This document shows positions 52,520 to 62,713 of a stretch of 64,000 bases of DNA, piece after piece. The notes below the pieces were generated by a model, which was not told the DNA's origin, made no database searches, and was given only the letters and a program-made list of their open reading frames with translations. This DNA is from Armatimonadetes bacterium Uphvl-Ar1 (lineage in GTDB: Bacteria > Armatimonadota > Fimbriimonadia > Fimbriimonadales > Fimbriimonadaceae): positions 744,001 to 808,000 of the forward strand of contig CP021423.1 of assembly GCA_002162075.1 (NCBI GenBank), in the 5' to 3' direction. The translations under genes were made by a program, and so were the position numbers. Numbering within the stretch: the stretch's first letter is position 1; every line of letters begins with the position of its first letter.

Positions 52520-53701
52520 TTACGTGCTTTATGCGGCGGTGGTCGTTGCGACATTGTTTGGGGTGATTGCGGTTTGGGATGCAGGTTATGCTGAAGCGGC
52601 GGCGATGGGGCAAATGCTTCCGCGTTCGGTTATTACTCAAGGGCTTTACGGGATTGCGGGATTGGTAGGTGCTTGGGGAATTAGTCAAGTTGCACCGAAG
52701 CGAATTCGACAGATTGCGGTTCCGGGGATGATATTGATTTCTCTTCTTTTGGTCGGAGTTTTGTTTTTAGGGAAGGAGATCAATGGTGCGACGCGGTGGT
52801 ACCGGTTTGGTCCGTTCTCGTTCCAGCCTAGTGAAGTGGCCAAGGTGTTTTGCATTATTTCAATGGCGGCGGGCTTTGCGGGTTTGACGCCTTGGGTGAA
52901 GCCGAAGTGGAAGAATTCGCGGCAGTGGATCGGTCACGTTTTGATTCCGAAGATTCAGCGGGCTTGGCCTTTGTTGCCCGTTCTTGTTGTCGTTGGGTTG
53001 ATTGAAATGCAGCCTGATTTGAAAACGGCCTGTGTGATTTTGGTGACAGCGGGATTCATGCTCTGGGCGGCGGGGTGAGCAGGAAATCGTTCGCGTTGTT
53101 AGGTGTTTGTGCAGTTGTTTTGGCTGGTGCGGCAATTGTTGATAAGCCTTACCGATTGACGCGATTGCTGAGCCACTCGGATCGCTGGAGCGAGAACAAG
53201 ATTGATTCGATCGGATTCCAGACGACTCAGAGCGAGACAGCGCTGGCGATGGGGGGAGTGATGGGCAAAGGATTTGGTGAGGGGCGGGCTAAATACACTT
53301 TGCCGGAGCCGACGAATGACTTTATTCTTGCAACAATCGGCGAGGAGTTGGGTTTGTTCGGTTCGCTCTTGGTGATCGGGTTGCTGGGATTCATTACCTG
53401 GCGGATTTATTCTCAAGGCATGATGCGGGTGGATCGGTTTGAGCGATTGACGATGGTGGGGGTCAGTGTTTGGATTGGGGTGCAAACGGTTACGAATGTC
53501 GTTGTTACGAATGGAGCAGTTCCGGTTATGGGGGTTCCGTTGCCGTTTTTCAGTTCGGGTGGAACGAGTTTGTTTGCATTGTGGCTCGGACTCGGGGTGG
53601 TGCAGGCGGTGGTTTCATCGCCGAATGTGGTTGTGGAGGAGGGGCTAAGCCGAGAGAATGAGGGTCGTGCGGTGAGAAACCGTGCGGCGTATGTGAAGTG
53701 A
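52497..53701 (+). CDS. ftsW: SEDS glycosyltransferase FtsW, reading frame broken once
   Basis: FtsW polymerises septal glycan with FtsI. ATG 52497 follows AAGGAG by ten bases. The first frame carries helices through FSFQPSEVAKVF and EMQPDLKTACVILVTAGFM and stops at 53076-53078, after ...WAAG. The second frame (from 53075) resumes at once with the remaining half: GEGRAKYTLPEPTNDFILATIGEELG and PVMGVPLPFFSSGG. Adding one G to the G4 run 53072-53075 gives a single protein of about 401 residues, the normal length. Alternatively the two halves are coupled by the GTGA overlap. All SEDS landmarks are present across both halves. Confidence 0.9.
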
Positions 53702-54791
53702 GGCTCCTCTTTACGGGTGGGGGAACTGGGGGCATGTTTATCCGGCGTTGGAGTGTGCTTTGGGGGCAAAAGCTCGGGGGCATGAAGTCCAGTATTGGGG
53801 GTCGCTTCGGGGGCAGGAAGGGGCGGCATGTGGCCGGGTAGAGATGGCATTTCGGGGATTTGAGTCGGGGCCAGTTTATCGGTTGACTTCTTTGAGAGGA
53901 ATCAAGAGTTTGATTACTTTGATGAAGTCAACAAATTCGGTCGTGAGGGAAATGGAAGGGATGGGGGTGGATGGTGTTTTTGCAACCGGCGGTTATGCGG
54001 CGGCCCCGATTTTGAATGCGGCGCGGAAGCTGAAAGTGCCGCTTGTTTTGCACGAACAGAATACGGAGCCGGGGCGGACGAACTTGATCATGAGTCGGTA
54101 TGCGAAGGTGGTTTGTACAGCGTTTCATGGATCGGCGCGGCACTTTTCTGCCGACAAAGTGCGACGAGTGGGGATGCCGATTCGGCGTGAATTGAGAGAA
54201 TCAGCGGGTCAGGGGCGGTTGCTCCAATCGGGAAGTGGGTTTCCCCAAGTTTTGGTGATGGGGGGAAGTCAGGGGAGTCAGGCTTTGAACGACATGGCTT
54301 TGAGTACGGCGGTTCGGATGGGGGCGGAGAAGGTGCGTTGGATGCACTTGACGGGGTTAAGCCACTTTGAGAGCACGATGAGTTCGTTAGAGCGACTTGG
54401 GGTGAAGTCGGGGTATGAAATCAAGAGTTATCTTCATGCGCAGGAGATGGCCGATGCGTTGTTTGGATGCGATGTTGCGGTGTGCCGGAGTGGTGCCGGA
54501 ACGATGGCGGAACTTGCGGCATTTCGGAAGCCAGCGGTTTTGGTGCCATACCCGGCGGCATTTCACGATCATCAATTTTTTAATGCCAAAGAATTTGCGG
54601 ACATGGGGGCGGCTGAGATTATTCGACAGGAGGATATGGATTCTTCCGGACTAGAGTCACGAATATTGGGCTGGTTGTATGACGCAGATAAGCAGGCGGT
54701 GGCGAGGGAGAAATTGGCAGAGTGGGACGTGCCGGATGCGGTCGAACGGATTTTGGACATTATTGAGGAAGTGGGAACGAAGCGAGTATGA
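53698..54791 (+). CDS. murG: UDP-GlcNAc lipid II transferase MurG, single frame break near the start
   Basis: MurG adds GlcNAc to lipid I. A GTG at 53698, overlapping the ftsW stop, opens RLLFTGGGTGG, the family donor/acceptor motif, but in that frame it runs into MFIRRWS. Adding one G to the G5 run at 53728-53732 yields TGGHVYPALECALGAKARGHEVQYWG, in continuity with the long downstream frame (ATGGYAAAP, LHEQNTEPGRTNL, VMGGSQGSQALND, CRSGAGTMAELAAF). The restored protein has 364 residues, normal for MurG. Starting translation at 53748 instead would delete the essential GGGTGGH loop. Confidence 0.92.
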
Positions 54792-57061
54792 GAACAAAAC
54801 TTGAGATAGCTTCGGCATTTGGGAATCGAGAAGAGCTTGCGGAGGCAAAGTCGTTTTTTTTGGTGGGGATCGGTGGTGCCGGGATGGCGGGGGTGGCTCG
54901 ACTTCTGAAAGGTCGGGGATTTCGGGTTCGGGGTACAGACTTGACGGCATCTGCCGTTACGGAAGAATTAGAGAAAGCGGGGATTCAAGTTTGGATTGGT
55001 CACACGGGTGAGCCAATCGAACCTGGTGATGCGGTGATTTTGAGTGACGCGATCCCTTTGGAATTGTCACCAGAGGTGGCGCGTGCACGCGAACTTGAAT
55101 TGCCGATTTATCGCAGGTCTCAGGCCTTGGGCTGGCTTCTGCAAGAAAAGAAGACGATAGCGGTGACCGGAAGTCATGGGAAAACGACGACAACGGGGAT
55201 GATTTCGGCGGGGTTGCGGGCGGCGGGGATGGATCCGACGATTGTGGTTGGGGCGGAAATTCCGGAATTGGGGACTTCGGTTGTTGACGGAAGGGGTGAT
55301 TTTGCGGTGGTTGAAGCATGCGAGGCTTATGATTCTTTGCACGACTTTGACCCAGAAATTGTCGTTTTGTTGAACTTAGAATTGGATCATGTAGATTTCC
55401 ATGTTAATTGGGAAAACTTGCGCGATTCGATGACTCGTTTTGTCAACCGAGCGAAGGTTTTGGTCTTTAACCTAAACGATTCGGGGGCATGCGAAATTGC
55501 AGAAAGGGTTGGGGTTCGGAAGGTTGGGTTCGATCCGTTGTTAGTCGTTACGAACGGCGAGATGCGACAGAAGGGGGCGCACAACATTGCCAATGCTGCG
55601 GCGGCTTGGGCGGCAGTTCGAGAGGTGGGCGGGAGCGAGGCGGCGCTGGAGGGGATTCGGGATTTTGGTGGAGCGGAGCGACGGCAGCAGGTTTATTTGG
55701 ACGGGGATGTGGCGGGATTCGGGAGATTGGTAGTTTTGGACGACTATGCCCACCACCCAACGGAGGTGCGGGCTTCGCTCGGGGCGATTCGCAAGGGGTG
55801 GATTGAGCAAGGGAAAGGTGAACGATTGGTCGTGGTTTTCCAGCCTCATCTTTATTCGCGAACTGCACCCTTGATCCAAGAATTCGCTGAGGCGTTGGAT
55901 GAGGCGGATTTGGTTGTGATGACGGATATTTATCCAGCGCGCGAGGATCCGATTCCCGGAGTGAGCAGTTGGAGGGTTTTGGAGAAGGTCACTCGACCAG
56001 GGCTGTACATACCAGCGCGCCAGGAGCTCCCCATGAAAGTAGCGGAGATTGTTCGTCCGGGCGATGTTGTGGTGGGAATGGGAGCCGGCAATATTCAGGA
56101 TTTTGCGGGGAAATTTGTTGAAGAAATGGGGCGGTTTAGTCGGGAGCGAAAACGGGTTTGGGTGGCTTTTGGGGGAGTGAGTGCGGAAAGAGAGGTTTCA
56201 CTTCATTCGGGCCGAGCGGTTTTTCAGGCCGTTCAGGAGTTGGGCTATGAAACGCGGCTCATTGATCTCCATGCGCAGGCACTTGGGAAGGGAGATTTGA
56301 GCGATTTAGTGGGGTCTGAGCGACCAGACTTGGTCTTTTTGGCTTTGCACGGTGAAGGGGCTGAGGATGGTGTGATTCAGGGTTTGTTGGAGACTTTTGG
56401 GATTCGGTACACGGGTTGTGGAATTCAGGCTTGTGCGGTCGCGATGGACAAAGAAGCGACGAAGCGAGTATTGCGGGATGCGGGGGTTCCGGTTCCGGCA
56501 GGGGTATTGCTCAGAAAGGGAGATGGGATTCCAGAAGTCGAGCTGCCGGTCGTGGTGAAGCCCAACGCTCAGGGCTCGACCGTTGGGTTGAGTTTTATGC
56601 ATGATTTGGCTGATCTGCCCAAAGCCATTGAAAGGGCGTTTGCTCACAGTGAGGAAGTTTTGGTTGAGGAAATGGTTGTGGGCGTTGAGATTAGTGTTCC
56701 GGTCATGGGGGATCGAGCCCTGCCTCCGGTCGAGATAGTGCCTCTCTATGAAGGCGGGTATGACTTTGCCAATAAGTACACGCCTGGCTATTCGGATGAA
56801 ATTTGCCCAGCGAGGCTTTCTAAAGAGCAGCTTGATTTGGCGATGAGGCAGGCGGTGACGGCGCACAAGGCTTTGGGTTGTGCGGGGCTGACTCGTACGG
56901 ACATGATCGTTACGGACGACAAGATTGTTGCTTTGGAGTTGAACAATTTGCCAGGAATGACGGCGACCAGCTTAGTCAGGAAATCAGCGGAGACGGCGGG
57001 AATCACTTTCAACGAGTTAGTGGATTGGATTATTCAAGATGGCCTCAAAAAGCCGCTCTAA
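54788..57061 (+). CDS. murC: MurC-Ddl fusion: UDP-MurNAc:L-alanine ligase and D-Ala-D-Ala ligase
   Basis: A single 757-residue protein. Residues about 20-450 are MurC: FFLVGIGGAGMAGVARLL, AVTGSHGKTTTTGM (P-loop 127-134), NLELDHVDFH, and LDDYAHHPTEVRASL. From about residue 453 (RVWVAFGGVSAEREVSLHSG) it is a D-Ala-D-Ala ligase with ATP-grasp segments, KPNAQGSTVGLSF, YDFANKYTPG and ELNNLPGMT. The MurC central domain looks about 60 residues short between NLNDSG and MRQKGAHNIANA. MurC-Ddl fusions are known from Chlamydiae; here the fusion also removes the need for a separate ddl. It overlaps murG by four bases and ftsQ by 23. Confidence 0.95.
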   Translation: MRTKLEIASAFGNREELAEAKSFFLVGIGGAGMAGVARLLKGRGFRVRGTDLTASAVTEELEKAGIQVWIGHTGEPIEPGDAVILSDAIPLELSPEVARARELELPIYRRSQALGWLLQEKKTIAVTGSHGKTTTTGMISAGLRAAGMDPTIVVGAEIPELGTSVVDGRGDFAVVEACEAYDSLHDFDPEIVVLLNLELDHVDFHVNWENLRDSMTRFVNRAKVLVFNLNDSGACEIAERVGVRKVGFDPLLVVTNGEMRQKGAHNIANAAAAWAAVREVGGSEAALEGIRDFGGAERRQQVYLDGDVAGFGRLVVLDDYAHHPTEVRASLGAIRKGWIEQGKGERLVVVFQPHLYSRTAPLIQEFAEALDEADLVVMTDIYPAREDPIPGVSSWRVLEKVTRPGLYIPARQELPMKVAEIVRPGDVVVGMGAGNIQDFAGKFVEEMGRFSRERKRVWVAFGGVSAEREVSLHSGRAVFQAVQELGYETRLIDLHAQALGKGDLSDLVGSERPDLVFLALHGEGAEDGVIQGLLETFGIRYTGCGIQACAVAMDKEATKRVLRDAGVPVPAGVLLRKGDGIPEVELPVVVKPNAQGSTVGLSFMHDLADLPKAIERAFAHSEEVLVEEMVVGVEISVPVMGDRALPPVEIVPLYEGGYDFANKYTPGYSDEICPARLSKEQLDLAMRQAVTAHKALGCAGLTRTDMIVTDDKIVALELNNLPGMTATSLVRKSAETAGITFNELVDWIIQDGLKKPL

Positions 57062-57821
57062 GGCTCGTCCCAAGCGGCGAGTGGCCCCGAGGAAATCACC
57101 CGTCAAAGTGAGTTTGGGAGCCGTTTTGTGGGGATTAGCCCTTGTGAACTTGGCGATTGGGCTGGGGTTCAGCGAAGCCACAGCATTGCGATCGGTGACA
57201 GTGAAAGGAGTTGGGGCAGATGAAATCAAGGGGATAGAAAGGAGACTTGTGCCTTGGGCAAAGATTCCTTGGTCACGACAAAACGTGTCTACGATGGAAA
57301 CGGCGATTTTGGGCGACAACCGATTGGCTTCGGCGCGAGTGACGACAAATATTTTTGGTCGTGGTGAGGTGACGGTCGTGCGGAGAAATCCAGTCGGTCG
57401 GCTGGAGACAAAAATTGAAGAAGGTGTGGTGCCGACTACCGGTTACTATGTTGACGAGGGTGGATTTGTGTACCGAGATGGTTGGGCTGAGCAATTTGCG
57501 GGTGCATCGGTGAGATTGCCAGATGGTGCAAAAAACTTGCATCTCGCAGTGATGCCGATTTGGCCGATGCGTGCGGTGGGGGTCGTTTGCGCCAAAAGTC
57601 AGGTTTTATGGCCTGAACAGGCATTAACAGTTGTGTTGGACGAGCGTTCGGTTCTATCCTTAGAACTGGTCAACGGGCCACGCATTATTTTGGGGACGGA
57701 ATCTGATTTAGATGAGAAGTTCCTGGTTTTGGAGCGCGCTTTCCGCGATGAAATGGAGAAGATGAAGCGCACCAAGGTGATCAATGTTAGTGCACCTGAT
57801 CGACCTGTCTTCAGCGAGTAA
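57039..57821 (+). CDS. ftsQ: FtsQ/DivIB-type division protein
   Basis: A 260-residue bitopic protein: a highly basic cytoplasmic tail (SKSRSKARPKRRVAPRK), a membrane helix (SLGAVLWGLALVNLAIGLGF), a POTRA-like first domain (LRSVTVKGVGADEIKG..., residues 50-110) and a FtsQ-type second domain. Cluster position confirms the identity, since sequence similarity in this family is weak. It recruits FtsL/FtsB-type partners to the septum. Confidence 0.82.
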   Translation: MASKSRSKARPKRRVAPRKSPVKVSLGAVLWGLALVNLAIGLGFSEATALRSVTVKGVGADEIKGIERRLVPWAKIPWSRQNVSTMETAILGDNRLASARVTTNIFGRGEVTVVRRNPVGRLETKIEEGVVPTTGYYVDEGGFVYRDGWAEQFAGASVRLPDGAKNLHLAVMPIWPMRAVGVVCAKSQVLWPEQALTVVLDERSVLSLELVNGPRIILGTESDLDEKFLVLERAFRDEMEKMKRTKVINVSAPDRPVFSE

Positions 57822-57831
57822 CGACACAGCT

Positions 57832-58587
57832 ATGAACCCATTTGCAATCCGACAAAGCCCGAAAGGATGGGTGCTTCCATTGAGCATTCTGGCTCTGGTC
57901 GTCGGGATGTTGGGGAGCTTGGCTTTTTCAACCGAGCAGGCCAAGCAGCGAACGGCGATGGCTCTGGAGCCCGGGATGCGCAATGAGGTTGCGAACGAGG
58001 ACTTGGATCTTGCCAAAGAAGTTGCCAAGTTGCGGGACGAAGTAGGGAAATTGCGGGAAGATAAAACCAAGCTTGAGACAACTCTAGCCGAGGCAGGAAA
58101 TGCGAGCAAGGCGATCAATGATAGTTTGCAAGACACGAAGTCATTTGCGGGATTGACTAGCTTGAAAGGGCCAGGGTTGATCATTACTCTAAGTGACAGC
58201 AAGAAGCCGCCCGAGGAAATGCTGATTATGGATAATGGGATAATCCATTACTTGGATGTTTTGAAAACGGTGAACGAACTTTTTAATTCTGGGGCGGAGG
58301 CGATCTCGGTGAACGGATTGCGAGTTGGGCCGAGGACAGATTTTCGCTGCGTGGGCAGTGTGATTTTGGTTGATACCCAGCGTATTGCTCCTCCGGTTGT
58401 AATCAAGGCGATTGGAGATACAAAAACTTTGCTTGGGGCGATGAACCTTCCTGGAGGGGTATTGACTGACCTTCGCGACTTGGATCCGGAAATGGTCAAG
58501 ATAGAACCAGCTTCGGAGATTGTCGTGCCCGCATATGAAGGATCAGCAGGGTTCAAATTCGCGGAGGTTATTGAAGTTCCCCAATGA
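57832..58587 (+). CDS. DUF881 family protein
   Basis: A 251-residue membrane-anchored protein: ATG 57832 gives a basic start, a helix (GWVLPLSILALVVGMLGSLAF), a coiled-coil (LAKEVAKLRDEVGKLREDKTKLET), then the DUF881 globular domain with GPGLIITLSDS, NELFNSGAEAISVNGLRV and PVVIKAIGD. DUF881 genes are found next to sbp in the division clusters of Actinobacteria and Firmicutes; their role is not settled. It overlaps sbp by four bases. Confidence 0.88.
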   Translation: MNPFAIRQSPKGWVLPLSILALVVGMLGSLAFSTEQAKQRTAMALEPGMRNEVANEDLDLAKEVAKLRDEVGKLREDKTKLETTLAEAGNASKAINDSLQDTKSFAGLTSLKGPGLIITLSDSKKPPEEMLIMDNGIIHYLDVLKTVNELFNSGAEAISVNGLRVGPRTDFRCVGSVILVDTQRIAPPVVIKAIGDTKTLLGAMNLPGGVLTDLRDLDPEMVKIEPASEIVVPAYEGSAGFKFAEVIEVPQ

Positions 58588-58988
58588 TTTTGATTCCGAT
58601 ATTGGCTTTGATTGTTGGGGTTCTTTTGGGTGCGGTCGTTTCGGCCCAAGTTCCTTTGGCGATGGCGCCCTATGTGAGTGTCGCGGTTTTGGCGGGTTTG
58701 GATTCGATTTGTGGAGGTTCGAGGAGTTATCTTGAAGGAAAATTCCAACAGGATATTTTTGTGAGTGGATTTTTGTTCAACATTTTGGTAGCGATCTTCT
58801 TTGTTTGGTTGGGAATTGGGATTGGAATGAATTTGATGTTGGCGGCAGGAATTGTCTTTGGGATGAGGATTTTTACAAATTTGAGTTTGATTCGGCGGCT
58901 TTTTCTTAGTAGAATGGCAGAGCAACGGAAGCGCCAGGTTTTGGTGCGCGAAGCGTCGGCGGAAAGTGATTCGCCGCAGGAAGCCTGA
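58584..58988 (+). CDS. sbp: Small basic protein Sbp (DUF1290)
   Basis: A 134-residue polytopic protein. The LAGLDSICGGSRSYLEGKF segment and IFVSGFLFNILVAIFFVWLGI followed by GMRIFTNLSLIRR are the diagnostic DUF1290 features. Three to four helices and a basic C-terminal tail. Sbp sits between ftsQ-like and ftsA/ftsZ genes in several phyla and is thought to take part in the division or cell-wall complex. Overlap with DUF881 (ATGA) shows translational coupling. Confidence 0.92.
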   Translation: MILIPILALIVGVLLGAVVSAQVPLAMAPYVSVAVLAGLDSICGGSRSYLEGKFQQDIFVSGFLFNILVAIFFVWLGIGIGMNLMLAAGIVFGMRIFTNLSLIRRLFLSRMAEQRKRQVLVREASAESDSPQEA

Positions 58989-59012
58989 GGCTGATTTGGT
59001 GATTTTTTGACG

Positions 59013-60248
59013 ATGGACTTGCATGAAGCGGTAGTGGCTCTGGAAATTGGGAGTGCGAAAACGGCGGCGTTGGTAGCGCGTCCGGACGCGAAGGGGCGTC
59101 TGGAGGTTGTTTCGTTGGCTTATGGTCCGACTCTGGGCTTTGAACGATGGCGAATTGTTGACGAGCAAGCGGTCGCAGAGTCAATTGACTCGGTACTTGG
59201 GAAATTAGAACGGCATTTGGGAATTCCCATTGAGCGACTTTATGTTGGTTTTGCGACTCCAGAAATGGAGAGTGTGACGGGTCAGGCGATGATGCCGATT
59301 TTTCCGGCGGGTCGAGCGGTGAAGCGGCAAGATATTCATACGCTTGTGCAGACAAGCCGGCGTGTGACAGGGGGAGGAGAAGGGGAACAAGTTCTCGCTT
59401 TGCCTCGGCATTTTTTGGTTGATGGTAAGAAAATATTCAGTCCTCCGGAGGGATTGGAGGCGCAAAGAGTTGAAGTTGAGACTCATATATTGATATGTCC
59501 GGTTGGGGAAGTTGAACAGATTGAAAAGATGTTGAAGGCCGGAAAACGCGAAGTCTTAGGATTTGTTCCGACGGGGTTGGCTTCTGGACTTGGGACGTTG
59601 AGTGTTGACGGATTAGAGTTGGGGGCGACGGTCATTGACATCGGAGCGGAGACGACGACTGTGGGGGTCTTTATGGAAGGGGCGTTCGTCTATCAAGTCG
59701 TTTTGCCCGTTGGATCTGCTTATGTTTCGAGAGACATCATGCAGCTTTTGAGCGTGGAATGGGATGAAGCGGAGCGGTTGAAGTGCGATGAGGGGAATGC
59801 TTGGGCGGAATCGGTGGAGGCGAATGATCGGATTTCTGTGTTGCAATCGGGGATGAGCGAGAGTCGTCCGATGCAGAAAAAGGTTTTGGCCGAAATTGTC
59901 GAGAGTCGGATGCGAGAGATTTTCTCTGCATGTCGAAATCGGCTGGAAGGTTTCCTTCCGCTCGAAGAATTACCAATTATGGTGGTTTTAACAGGTGGCG
60001 GCTCAGTCGTGCGCGGAACAGAGCAACTTTGCGAGGAAATCTTGGACGGAAAGCGGGCCAAGGTTGCTCAGCCTAAGGTTGCGGGGCGGTTTGCAGGGCA
60101 GGTCGCATCGCCTATGCTCGCAACAATTGTGGGCGTTGCGCGGTACGCTTTAGAATCGGACGAAGCGGAGTTAGCCCCGATCAGCGGATCGGCTGGTTGG
60201 CGTGATCGGTTTCGGACGTTGATTTCAAGATTTGATGGGAAAAAGTAG
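59013..60248 (+). CDS. ftsA: Cell division protein FtsA
   Basis: A 411-residue actin-like protein that tethers FtsZ to the membrane. Start set at ATG 59013; a TTG at 59007 is possible. VVALEIGSAKTAALVA (phosphate loop), the 1C domain with QDIHTLVQTSRR, GATVIDIGAETTTVGVF (second phosphate loop), VVLTGGGSVVRG and a C-terminal amphipathic helix (GWRDRFRTLISRFDGKK) are present. Conservation is moderate, as usual outside Proteobacteria. Confidence 0.92.
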   Translation: MDLHEAVVALEIGSAKTAALVARPDAKGRLEVVSLAYGPTLGFERWRIVDEQAVAESIDSVLGKLERHLGIPIERLYVGFATPEMESVTGQAMMPIFPAGRAVKRQDIHTLVQTSRRVTGGGEGEQVLALPRHFLVDGKKIFSPPEGLEAQRVEVETHILICPVGEVEQIEKMLKAGKREVLGFVPTGLASGLGTLSVDGLELGATVIDIGAETTTVGVFMEGAFVYQVVLPVGSAYVSRDIMQLLSVEWDEAERLKCDEGNAWAESVEANDRISVLQSGMSESRPMQKKVLAEIVESRMREIFSACRNRLEGFLPLEELPIMVVLTGGGSVVRGTEQLCEEILDGKRAKVAQPKVAGRFAGQVASPMLATIVGVARYALESDEAELAPISGSAGWRDRFRTLISRFDGKK

Positions 60249-60292
60249 TCAGAACGACTGGTTTTGGCGAAATAATGGACTAGGACAAAGCA

Positions 60293-61534
60293 ATGGCAAT
60301 GGTAGACGGTGCGGTTATAAAAGTAATCGGTGTTGGCGGGGGTGGCTGCAATGCGGTCAACCGCATGATCGAGGCGGGGATTCAAGGAGTTGAATTCATT
60401 GCCATGAACACAGACACCCAAGTGTTGGACAATTCCAAGGCAAGCAAGAAAATTCAGCTTGGCCCGAATTTGTCCCGAGGTCTTGGCGCTGGGGGTAACC
60501 CTGAAGTTGGTAAGGCCGCGGCCGAAGAGAGCAAGAACGAAATTCGCAAAGTGATTGAAGGTGCGGATATGGTTTTTGTGACGGCTGGTATGGGTGGAGG
60601 TACGGGTACGGGTGCTTCGCCGGTGATTGCTGATTTGAGCCGCGAAGTTGGCGCCGTGACAATTGCGATTGTGACTCGTCCGTTCCAGTTTGAAGGTCCA
60701 CGCCGACGCCGGATGAGTGAAGATGGCGTCACCAGTTTGATTGGTCGGGTGGATACGATGATCACGATCCCTAATGACCGCCTGATGGATGTTGTTGAGC
60801 GAAAAACAAGTTTGCAGGATGCGTTCCGGGTTGCGGACGATGTTTTGCGTCAAGGTGTGCAAGGGATTAGCGACATTATTACGATTCCTGGTCAGATCAA
60901 CGTTGACTTTGCCGACGTAAAGGCGGTCATGGTCAATGCGGGGCCAGCTTTGATGGGAATTGGATATGGCGTTGGCGAGCATCGTGCTTTGCAGGCGGCG
61001 GAGCAAGCGACTTCCAGCCCGCTTCTGGAGCAAACAATCAATGGCGCGCGCGGATTGCTCGTCAATATTTCTAGCGGCGAAGATTTGACCCTCAGCGAAG
61101 TGAGTGAAGCGATGGATTACATTCATTCGCTTTGTGATCCGGACGATGCGAATATCTTCTTTGGAACGGTGGTTGATCCTCGGCTTGAAGGTGAGGTTCG
61201 GATTACGGTTTTGGCGACGGGTTTTGATTCTGAGGTGAAGAAGCCGACTTTTAAGTCCGTGAGTTCACAAACGGCAACGGTTCAGGCAACTCCCACGGCG
61301 GTGGTTGAAGTTGTGGCAGATGAGCCAGTGAACTCTCCGGAACCGCCGGTCACCGAGATGAAGCGAGCTTCGACTCCTTCTAATCCGACGGGGAATGCGA
61401 TCCGGGATATTTGGGATCGGAACAAGGCGGCACAGCGCGAAGTTGCGGAGTCGAAGGATGTTTTTGAGGAGTCGGATACGGAGATTGATATTCCGGCGTT
61501 CTTGCGCGAGCATCGTCGGAATCGGGACAAGTAG
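60293..61534 (+). CDS. ftsZ: Cell division protein FtsZ
   Basis: A 413-residue tubulin homologue that forms the division ring. ATG 60293 follows [33 protein letters not shown] (residues 101-107), [12 protein letters not shown] and the T7-region [11 protein letters not shown] are intact. A short variable linker (about residues 315-385) leads to the conserved C-terminal peptide [10 protein letters not shown], which binds FtsA. Last gene of the cluster. Confidence 0.97.
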   Translation: MAMVDGAVIKVIGVGGGGCNAVNRMIEAGIQGVEFIAMNTDTQVLDNSKASKKIQLGPNLSRGLGAGGNPEVGKAAAEESKNEIRKVIEGADMVFVTAGMGGGTGTGASPVIADLSREVGAVTIAIVTRPFQFEGPRRRRMSEDGVTSLIGRVDTMITIPNDRLMDVVERKTSLQDAFRVADDVLRQGVQGISDIITIPGQINVDFADVKAVMVNAGPALMGIGYGVGEHRALQAAEQATSSPLLEQTINGARGLLVNISSGEDLTLSEVSEAMDYIHSLCDPDDANIFFGTVVDPRLEGEVRITVLATGFDSEVKKPTFKSVSSQTATVQATPTAVVEVVADEPVNSPEPPVTEMKRASTPSNPTGNAIRDIWDRNKAAQREVAESKDVFEESDTEIDIPAFLREHRRNRDK

Positions 61535-61761
61535 AAATCCCTGTTTCAGCCAGACTCGAACTTGCTACAAGTAAGTTTGGGTCTGGGTGTCCTCTTTTTG
61601 GGGGACGCTATTGTAGTGAATTACACAGTATTAATACCGGATATGGTCAGGGATTTTAATGAAGTAAAACTTGTGTGTCTTTTTTCTGATAATATTGCGG
61701 TGGCAACAGTTGGTTGCCGGGTCAAAGACACCTTTGACTGATTTGCATCGGAGAATATGGA

Positions 61762-62634
61762 ATGAAAAGAATCCTCATCGTGGCGTTGTCCGCCACCATC
61801 GCGAGTTCGGCTTTTGGCGTGAACTTGTACAGCAATCAATCATCAAACGTCAACGTCGCGGCGTTGAACTTCTCGACGACAACCCGAAGTGGTGTGACCG
61901 CAGGTTCGGGAACGATGTGGAGCGAAGTTCAGGCGAATGGCGCAGGCGTGCAGCTTGAGTCGAATACGACCGCTGGATTTGGGATGTTAACCGGGGTTGC
62001 TGGTCCTCCTGCAACCGGAAACCGACTAGCTGATGACTTTACGGTCGGTGGACTTGGATGGAATGTGACTGGTCTTGCAGTTTTTGCATATTCGACCGGT
62101 GCTACAGCAAATCCATTCACAGGAGGCACCTTGAACATTTGGAGTGGTCGGCCTGGCGATGCTAATTCGACGATTGTTACAACTGGAACTTGGTTTAACT
62201 CGACAGACCAGTTGCAATTGGATGCGAATACAGTTGGTGTTGGAAACAGAATTTTCAATACTAATTCTCCGGCGCCGGGTTCTGCTCCAGGTACGACTCG
62301 CCGAATTTGGCAAAACAACTTCACGCTCGCAGTGACTCTTAATCCCGGTACATACTGGATGGATTTCAGTTTGACCGCCGCATCTGGATTTGCACCTAGT
62401 ACCACCCACCAAGACGTGCGTGGAGTAGTTGGAGCGAATGGTCGGCAGCGTACGAATTCCACTGGTGTTTGGGCGGACATGATTGACACGGGTAACCCTG
62501 CTACTGCAGCAGACGTTGCTCAGGAAGTTCCGTTCATCGTTTCTGGAACTGAAGTTGTGCCGGAACCGATGACGATGGGTGTTCTCGCTCTTGGTGCAGC
62601 TGCACTTGCGGCTCGCAAGCGACGCAAGAGCTAA
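61762..62634 (+). CDS. PEP-CTERM sorting-domain protein
   Basis: A 290-residue secreted protein: signal peptide RILIVALSATIASSAFG, a beta-rich Asn/Gly/Thr body, and a C-terminal VPEPMTMGVLALGAAALAARKRRKS, which has the PEP motif, hydrophobic helix and basic end of PEP-CTERM sorting signals, normally cleaved by an exosortase. Exosortase is not in the window. The body is of the type seen in surface or exopolysaccharide-associated PEP-CTERM proteins; no function is assigned. It has its own terminator. Confidence 0.88.
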   Translation: MKRILIVALSATIASSAFGVNLYSNQSSNVNVAALNFSTTTRSGVTAGSGTMWSEVQANGAGVQLESNTTAGFGMLTGVAGPPATGNRLADDFTVGGLGWNVTGLAVFAYSTGATANPFTGGTLNIWSGRPGDANSTIVTTGTWFNSTDQLQLDANTVGVGNRIFNTNSPAPGSAPGTTRRIWQNNFTLAVTLNPGTYWMDFSLTAASGFAPSTTHQDVRGVVGANGRQRTNSTGVWADMIDTGNPATAADVAQEVPFIVSGTEVVPEPMTMGVLALGAAALAARKRRKS

Positions 62635-62668
62635 GCTTCATTCTGAAGTCTGAATTCTGAGACAATGA

Positions 62669-62702
62669 ACTGGTTCGGTTGAAAAACCGAGCCAGTTTTT
62701 AT
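62669..62702 (+). terminator. Rho-independent terminator after the PEP-CTERM gene
   Basis: ACTGGTTCGGTT (62669-62680) pairs with AACCGAGCCAGT (62685-62696) with one G-T pair, followed by TTTTTATTT. Confidence 0.92.
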
Positions 62703-62713
62703 TTGCCTGCCTC

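Noticed and set aside
53748..54791. murG starting at the internal ATG-type codon of the long frame.
   Set aside because: It would lack the N-terminal GGGTGGH loop, which is present upstream one frame away, so the frame-break model fits better.
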